64,000 bases of DNA. Source: Micromonospora tarapacensis. GTDB taxonomy: Bacteria; Actinomycetota; Actinomycetes; Mycobacteriales; Micromonosporaceae. A program made the position numbers and the translations under genes. Below, one piece after another: positions 59,271 to 64,000 of this stretch; position 1 is the first letter of the stretch; every line of letters begins with the position of its first letter. The notes under the pieces are model-generated. The model was not told the DNA's origin, did no database searches, and saw nothing but the letters and a program-made list of their open reading frames with translations. The stretch is taken from the NCBI RefSeq assembly GCF_019697375.1, contig NZ_JAHCDI010000003.1:992001-1056000 (forward strand), read 5' to 3'.

Positions 59271-60596
59271 CTACGCCGCAAGGACCTCCGCGAGGGCGCG
59301 TGCGGCTGGCTTGGAGCGGAGATTAGCGGGGATGTTGCGGTAGAGGTCCGCGGCGCGGCGGTGTGTCAGGCCGGTGCGGTAGCGGGAGGGGATGCCAGTC
59401 AGGGCTGCGGTGGCCGTTTGGCAAGCGTCGAGGGTGTGGCCGTCGCGGTGTTGGCAGCCTGCCGCGTCGAGGCGTAGCAGGGTGCGGGTCAGCGTGCTGG
59501 TAGGGGCGGATAGCGCGAGGGCGTGGGCTTGGCTTTCTCGTGCCTGGTCCGTCTCGCCGAGGGCGGTTAGGGCGTGGGAGAGGTGGACGTGATGTTTCTG
59601 CTCGCAGTGCCCGAACCAGGTGTCCGCGCGTTCGGCCTCGGAAAGTGTGTTGGCGAGGCGGTCGGCGTCGCGTAGGGCTGCGGCGGCTTCGTCGCGGCGG
59701 CCGGCGAGAGCGTAGGCGCGGCCGGAAACAGCAGCGGCGAGGGTGGCGGCGGCGGTAGCTTGCGGTCCCGCGATGTGACGGGCCTGCTTGGCGAGTTCGG
59801 CTGCTGCGTGGGGTGCGCCGAAGTTCAGTGGCAGCATCGCCTTGCGGGCGAGGATCCAGGCGTGTAGCTGCCGGTCGCCGGACTCCGCAGCGGAGCGGGC
59901 GGCGGTGGCGAACCATGCGTGCGCCTCGCGTTGGTTGCCTAGGTCGTGCAGGACGACGGCCGTCATGCCGCTGAGCTGGCCCATGAGCCGGGTCAGCGCG
60001 ACGCGAGTGACGGCGGGTTGAGGGCGTTGCAGCAGGGGAATCACGTCGGTGACGTCGGCGACCAAGTCGGCCAGGACGTCGGTGGGCACCCGACCTGCGT
60101 AGCCGTAGCTGTGCTGTTCGGTGGCGGCTTCAAGCTGGGCGAGATCAGCCGGGCCGGTGACGGCCAGGGCATTGTCGGCTTTGGCCAGCACGTCGGCCAA
60201 CTCGGTGAGCGGGGCGGCGGTCAGGCCGGCGGCGAGGGCGGAACGCAATAGGTTTCGTCGATGCATAGATTCATCCTCCCTCGCTGGCTGCGGCGCAACG
60301 GCGGTGTCGCTCTCCCAGGATCGCGCGGCCAAGCCCACCATGGAACCGGGGATGCGCAATCCATCCGCGATCCGTTCGATGGTATCGATGCCGGTGATCC
60401 GCGCTTCGCCTCGGGCAACGAGGCTGATCCGTTCGGCTTTCAGCCCGGTTGCGGCGGCCATGGCGTTCCAGCTCAGCCCTGCCGCCTTCGCGGCGGCGAA
60501 GACCACTTGGAAGTTGCGGTCGCGTAGGGCTTGCACCACGACGGGGTCGCGGAGCAGCCGGCGGGGAAGCATTCGAGCTGACGCCGAGGGATCCAC
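59271..60596 (-). CDS. XRE-family regulator with TPR-like domain
   Basis: A 441-residue regulator. An N-terminal HTH lies at about 25-75 (VVFAAAKAAGLSWNAMAAATGLKAERISLVARGEARI). After a linker and MHRRNLLRSALAAGL a C-terminal helical repeat domain follows (about 150-430: AHAWFATAARSAAESGDRQLHAWILARK, ALAGRRDEAAAALRDADRL, ALGETDQARESQAHAL). This is the layout of actinobacterial XRE-TPR regulators that often flank antibiotic or peptide clusters. GTG 60596 has GAGGAG four bases upstream. It is divergent from the candidate precursor gene and likely controls it. Confidence 0.85.
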   Translation of the reverse strand: MDPSASARMLPRRLLRDPVVVQALRDRNFQVVFAAAKAAGLSWNAMAAATGLKAERISLVARGEARITGIDTIERIADGLRIPGSMVGLAARSWESDTAVAPQPAREDESMHRRNLLRSALAAGLTAAPLTELADVLAKADNALAVTGPADLAQLEAATEQHSYGYAGRVPTDVLADLVADVTDVIPLLQRPQPAVTRVALTRLMGQLSGMTAVVLHDLGNQREAHAWFATAARSAAESGDRQLHAWILARKAMLPLNFGAPHAAAELAKQARHIAGPQATAAATLAAAVSGRAYALAGRRDEAAAALRDADRLANTLSEAERADTWFGHCEQKHHVHLSHALTALGETDQARESQAHALALSAPTSTLTRTLLRLDAAGCQHRDGHTLDACQTATAALTGIPSRYRTGLTHRRAADLYRNIPANLRSKPAARALAEVLAA

Positions 60597-60678
60597 GGGG
60601 CTCCTCAATGGACGCGCAGGTCGATCGATGGACTATACCCCCGACAACCCCTGCGCGCGTGACCCCCCGTAGTGGTGC

Positions 60679-60691
60679 CCCTATCGTAGGG
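60679..60691. promoter_or_regulatory. Small inverted repeat in the precursor promoter region
   Basis: cccta-tcg-taggg forms a perfect 5-bp inverted repeat midway between the regulator and the precursor gene, among several cgtag words (60668, 60686, 60731, 60743). It may be the XRE-regulator operator. Confidence 0.4.
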
Positions 60692-60759
60692 TTACGTGCC
60701 GTGGGGTGGGCGGGTTGTAGTGGCTTTCGTCGTAGCAATCCTCGTAGGAAGGCAGATCG

Positions 60760-60936
60760 ATGATCCCCACCAGCTCGTCCACGGCCCACGCGGCCACCCC
60801 GACCGCCAGCGGCTCCGACCGGGTCCGGCAGTTTTCGTCCGTGGCGGAGGCGACGCTCGCGCTGGGCTGCAAGACCTACTCCGGCACCATCGCCCAGGGT
60901 GGCGGCGGTATCCCCACCGTGACGTCCACGCGGTAG
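60760..60936 (+). CDS. Candidate RiPP precursor peptide
   Basis: A 58-residue peptide encoded just upstream of two radical SAM genes. AGGAAGG lies seven bases before ATG 60760. Residues 1-20 are Ser/Thr/Ala-rich. Residues 20-36 (DRVRQFSSVAEATLALG) form a likely helical leader recognised by the RRE of the next enzyme. The C-terminus (37-58) has one Cys (37), Lys38, Thr39, Tyr40, a four-Gly run (47-50), then IPTVTSTR. Candidate targets are Cys37, Tyr40 and the Ser/Thr residues. I do not match it to a named RiPP class. The assignment rests on position and composition. Confidence 0.7.
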   Translation: MIPTSSSTAHAATPTASGSDRVRQFSSVAEATLALGCKTYSGTIAQGGGGIPTVTSTR

Positions 60937-60969
60937 ACCGCCCCGCTTCTGATCGGAGCGGATCGAGAC

Positions 60970-61007
60970 GGCTGCCGGCCCGCAAACCCCGTCGCGGGCC
61001 GGCAGCC
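60970..61007 (+). terminator. Strong hairpin between precursor and enzyme genes
   Basis: Perfect 14-bp stem (60970-60983 with 60994-61007) and 10-base loop, without a T tract. Placed between precursor and maturases it could attenuate downstream transcription or protect the precursor mRNA 3' end. Confidence 0.75.
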
Positions 61008-61025
61008 CCAGTCTGGGAGGCCCCT

Positions 61026-62252
61026 GTGACGTCACTTCCCCCGGCGCTGCGGATGGCGGACATGCGGTTCCGCCACGAGCACTTCGGCGCCCTCGCCTGG
61101 AGCACCACCCAGCCCCGCCGCTTCGTGGAGTTGCCGAGCGCGGCGGCCATGGTCACGCTGCTGGCCCGCGAGCCGCTGGCCCCGCAGTTCCCGCCGCAGG
61201 CGCAGACCGCCCTCGGCGACCGGTTCGGCCTCGACCAGGCCCGGTGGACCACGATCGTCGGTGACCTGCATTCCATGGGAGTTCTCGCGCCGGCTGACGG
61301 CGCGGTGGTCGAGCCGGTGACCGCCGGGCGTGTCCACGCAGTCGCGGACGAAGCCGAGGCGGCCCGGCCCCGGTCGGCGGTGCTCAAGCCGTTCTGGGTG
61401 CACCTGCAACCGTTCACCGTCTGCAACCAGAAGTGCTTGCACTGCTACTGCTCCGGTGGGCCGAAAGCGGACCCGTTCCTGCTGCCGTTGGAGCAGTGGC
61501 ACGAGATCATCCGTCGGCTCGACGACTACGGCGTGCCGGACATCTACATCACCGGCGGGGAGAGTCTGCTCCTGCCGGGATTCTTCGACCTGGCGGCCGA
61601 CATCATCGGCCGGGGGTTGGGGTTCGGGGTGTCGACCAACGCCACGGTGCTCAACGCCGGCCGGCTAGAGCAGTTGCGCGAGTTGGGGGTATCTCCGGTG
61701 CAGGTGTCGCTGGACGGCGGCCAGGCCGCCACGCACGAGATGATCCGGGGGGCGCCCGGCTCCTGGCCCAAGACCCTCGCGGGTATCCGTGTCCTCGGCG
61801 AGTTCACCGAGGTCGTCATCAACACCGTGGTCAACCACGCAAACCTGGGCGAGCTGGAACAGGTCGTGCAGGTCGGGCTCAGCGCCGGGGTACGTCGGTT
61901 CAAGTTCTTCCCGCAGAAGCCGGTCGGGCGGTCCAACCCGGCGGTGACGTTGGACGACGCCACGATCCTGGGCGTGCTGCTGCCCGAGTGCCAGCGCCTG
62001 GCCGAGGCGTACGACGTGGAGATCGAGACGATCAGCCCGGCGCAGGGGTGTGGCAGCGGCAGCATCGGCTTCGCCGTCGACCAGCTCGGCGACGTGTACC
62101 CGTGCATCTTCGGGGTGGAGAACCGGTCCCTGCGGGCCGGGAACCTCCTCACCGACGATCTAGACACCATGTGGTTCAGCGCGGTGTGGGAGCAGTTCCG
62201 CGGTGAGCCGACCACCCCGTGTCGGCGATGCGAGGTGCCATGCCCGCGGTGA
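61026..62252 (+). CDS. Radical SAM/SPASM peptide maturase with N-terminal RRE-like domain
   Basis: A 408-residue enzyme. Residues about 1-85 resemble a PqqD-type RiPP recognition element (MRFRHEHFGALAW .. RFVELPSAAAMVTLLAREPL). The radical SAM core has CNQKCLHC (Cys133, Cys137, Cys140), the GGE motif YITGGESLLLP, and STNATVLN. The C-terminal SPASM-like cluster region has GCGSGS, YPCIFGVENRSLRAGNLL and CRRCEVPC. Family members form thioether or carbon-carbon links on precursor peptides. The GTG follows GGAGG by five bases. It overlaps the next gene. Confidence 0.88.
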   Translation: MTSLPPALRMADMRFRHEHFGALAWSTTQPRRFVELPSAAAMVTLLAREPLAPQFPPQAQTALGDRFGLDQARWTTIVGDLHSMGVLAPADGAVVEPVTAGRVHAVADEAEAARPRSAVLKPFWVHLQPFTVCNQKCLHCYCSGGPKADPFLLPLEQWHEIIRRLDDYGVPDIYITGGESLLLPGFFDLAADIIGRGLGFGVSTNATVLNAGRLEQLRELGVSPVQVSLDGGQAATHEMIRGAPGSWPKTLAGIRVLGEFTEVVINTVVNHANLGELEQVVQVGLSAGVRRFKFFPQKPVGRSNPAVTLDDATILGVLLPECQRLAEAYDVEIETISPAQGCGSGSIGFAVDQLGDVYPCIFGVENRSLRAGNLLTDDLDTMWFSAVWEQFRGEPTTPCRRCEVPCPR

Positions 62253-63613
62253 CCGACCTCGACCGGGCGAGGGTGCTGGTGTGGGCGCCGACGCTGTACG
62301 AGTCCGGGTTCAAGCAGCGCCACGTCGACGGGGACGCCCTCGCGGTGCAGGCGTCCCTGCGCACTGCCGGCTACGACAGCGTCCTGCTGGATGCCTACTA
62401 CCGGGGGCGGCCCGCCGCGACGCTGGCTGACACCCTCGCCGATGCCGCCGGGTTCGATGTGCTCGTGGTGCATCTGTTCACCTCGGATGCGTACGGGCCT
62501 CGGCTGCATCGCATCGCCGACGAGTTGGTGGCCGCGCGGCTGCGCCATCCTCGGCTGACCGTCATCGGCTTCGGACCTCTGGCGGTGTCCGCCGCCGGGG
62601 AGCTGTTGGCGCACGGCGCGGTGGACCACGTCGTCGCCGGGCCCACCACCGTCGCGGCAGACCCGTTCGTCGCGGGGCTCGTCACGCATCTGCGGGCGCA
62701 CCTGGCGGTCTACACGTCGCTGCGGTCGCTCACTCCCTCCGACCTGCCCTACGGCGTCGACTCGGTGGTGTCGGTGGCCGCGAGCCGGGGGTGCCGGTCC
62801 CGCTGCACGTTCTGCGCCTACAACGCTGACCTGCCCGGCGGCGGATGGCGGGACATGCCCATGGCCCAGGTTGTCGACGACCTCGCTCATCTGCATCAGG
62901 CCATCGGGGCGACGACGTTCGCGTTCTCGGACTCCGACTTCGGCGGCACCCGCAGAGAGTGCGCCCGCCGCGCCAACGACCTGCGCGACGGCCTGCGAGC
63001 GGTGGGCCTCGCGGGTGCGCTCACGTTCGCGATCAGCGTGCGCGCGGAAACCCTCGACCCTGACACCGTTGGCGTGCTGGCCGACGCCGGGGTCCGCACC
63101 ATGCTCGTCGGCGTGGAGTCGTTCAACCCGGACACCCTGCACCGGGTCTACGGCAAACGTCAGGACCTCACGCACCTGAGGAAGGTGGTGACCGCCGCCG
63201 ACGACGCCGGAGTCACGACCGTGGCCAGCTATATCCTGTGGCATCCCTGGCAGACCCTCGACGGGCTCCGCGCCGAGCTGGACGCCCTGGACCGCTTCGG
63301 CCGCCACCGGATCCCGCACTTCATGGCCCGCAGCCGCCTGGAAGTCATCCCCGGAACGGTCATCGAACGGCAGATCGCCGCCGACGGGCTGCTCATCACC
63401 GCGCCGTTCCAAAGGGGGTTCACCATCGTGGACCCGGCCGCCGCCGCCGTGGCCGATGCACTGACCGAGTGGTTCGCCACCAATGCGGCGCCGGTGCTCG
63501 CCGGCCTGCACGAAGCCAACCCCGGCAGCCTGGAACGGCTCGCCGAACTCAAGATTGCCGAGTGGGCATGGCTCACCGAAACAGTCAACCGGCAGGCCGC
63601 CTGTCATGGGTGA
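62240..63613 (+). CDS. B12-binding-domain radical SAM enzyme
   Basis: A 457-residue class B-like radical SAM protein. Residues about 10-165 form a Rossmann-type cobalamin-binding domain (VLVWAPTLYESGFKQRHVDG, VLVVHLFTSDAYGPRLH, TVIGFGPLAV). The 4Fe-4S motif is SRGCRSRCTFCAYN (Cys185, Cys189, Cys192), followed by FSDSDFGG, SVRAETLDPDTV and VGVESFNPDTL. Relatives methylate unactivated carbons, but other reactions occur. The start overlaps the SPASM gene by 13 bp; GTG 62249 would overlap by 4 bp. Confidence 0.87.
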   Translation: MPAVTDLDRARVLVWAPTLYESGFKQRHVDGDALAVQASLRTAGYDSVLLDAYYRGRPAATLADTLADAAGFDVLVVHLFTSDAYGPRLHRIADELVAARLRHPRLTVIGFGPLAVSAAGELLAHGAVDHVVAGPTTVAADPFVAGLVTHLRAHLAVYTSLRSLTPSDLPYGVDSVVSVAASRGCRSRCTFCAYNADLPGGGWRDMPMAQVVDDLAHLHQAIGATTFAFSDSDFGGTRRECARRANDLRDGLRAVGLAGALTFAISVRAETLDPDTVGVLADAGVRTMLVGVESFNPDTLHRVYGKRQDLTHLRKVVTAADDAGVTTVASYILWHPWQTLDGLRAELDALDRFGRHRIPHFMARSRLEVIPGTVIERQIAADGLLITAPFQRGFTIVDPAAAAVADALTEWFATNAAPVLAGLHEANPGSLERLAELKIAEWAWLTETVNRQAACHG

Positions 63614-64000
63614 TCTGCTGCTCGGCATCCACGGCGGCGCCACCGCCACCGCCGCGATCGCCGTCGACGGGCACCTCACGCACTGCGTGCAGGAGGAACG
63701 GCTGACCGGGATCAAGGGCTACATGGGCTTTCCGCACCAGGCCATCGCCGCGTGCCTGCACGCGGTCGGCGCCGATCCCGGCGATATCACCGAGGTCGTC
63801 TACGGCAGCCGCTCCGGACCGGTCGACCACTGCCCCCGCGACGAATGGCTGTCCCGGCTCGCCGGCTTCCACCAGCAACCGGCCCTTGCGGACACGGAGG
63901 TAGCGCTGGTAGCCGCAGCACCCGGCGCGCTGCCGCAACGGGTCACCGCCATGCTGAACCAGGGCGGCCTCACCGCCGCCCGCGTCGCCCACGTTGACCA
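63606..64000 (+). CDS. Carbamoyltransferase, NodU/CmcH/TobZ family (3' end outside window)
   Basis: The first 131 residues of a large carbamoyltransferase. The Kae1-like N-terminus is LLLGIHGGATATAAIAVDGHLTHCVQEERLTGIKGYMGFP, where the family motif ends in the acidic pair of QEERLTGIKG. In known members this domain transfers carbamoyl from carbamoyl-adenylate to an O or N of an antibiotic or sugar. The ATG overlaps the radical SAM stop by 8 bp (ATGGGTGA), so it belongs to the same operon. The C-terminal YrdC-like domain is cut by the window end. Confidence 0.85.
   Translation, partial: MGDLLLGIHGGATATAAIAVDGHLTHCVQEERLTGIKGYMGFPHQAIAACLHAVGADPGDITEVVYGSRSGPVDHCPRDEWLSRLAGFHQQPALADTEVALVAAAPGALPQRVTAMLNQGGLTAARVAHVD

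Overview
The window is very G+C-rich actinobacterial chromosome. Strong GC bias at third codon positions, many GTG/TTG starts, mycothiol-type redox proteins and the protein families present suggest a Micromonosporaceae member (Micromonospora-like). That placement rests on recalled family resemblance, not on a search. Genes are dense on both strands. Many adjacent co-directional genes overlap by 4 bp (ATGA/GTGA).

Layout. (1) 1-13.7 kb: cobalamin/siroheme genes (cobQ C-terminus, cobB, cobC, cobT, cysG) interleaved with a rhodanese, a P-loop kinase, an M20 peptidase, an ATP-dependent DNA ligase, SURF1 and a bifunctional penicillin-binding protein. (2) 13.7-18.8 kb: a secreted lysozyme-like protein and a trehalose operon (otsA plus an OtsB-GH15 fusion). 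(3) 19.1-28.1 kb and 41-50.1 kb: housekeeping genes (ettA, thioesterase, YbjN, truncated globin, HNH, DUF5130, pepN, Rv2466c-like, rpiB) whose order recalls the Rv2477c-Rv2465c region of Mycobacterium tuberculosis, with an MFS transporter, MscS and a sortase/substrate pair added. (4) 28.1-41.0 kb: inserted into that block, a KynR-like regulator and a 12-gene operon able to convert tryptophan through 3-hydroxyanthranilate and 2-aminomuconate to pyruvate and acetyl-CoA, followed by an amidase. (5) 50.2-55.4 kb: a divergent subtilase and a DesK/DesR-like two-component system divergent from a fatty-acid desaturase. (6) 55.4-57.9 kb: a degenerate accessory stretch with a VOC protein, a VapBC-like pair and two DivIVA-like fragments. 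(7) 57.9-64 kb: starting at the 3' half of a tRNA-Gly gene (candidate att site), a PIN protein and then a probable RiPP cluster: an XRE-TPR regulator, a 58-residue candidate precursor, a radical SAM/SPASM enzyme, a B12-binding radical SAM enzyme and a carbamoyltransferase cut by the window end.

Two points matter for readers. First, at least eight single-base indels in short G or C runs break otherwise good genes (ligB, cobB, cobC twice, cobT, cysG, the gene at 21,261, and the GNAT gene at 48,768). Several lie in one biosynthetic pathway, so sequencing or assembly error is more likely than pseudogenes; I annotate these as reconstructed genes. Second, the most promising unknown is the 59.3-64 kb RiPP-like locus. 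It appears to lie on the element side of the tRNA-Gly fragment and so may be part of an integrated element extending beyond the window.
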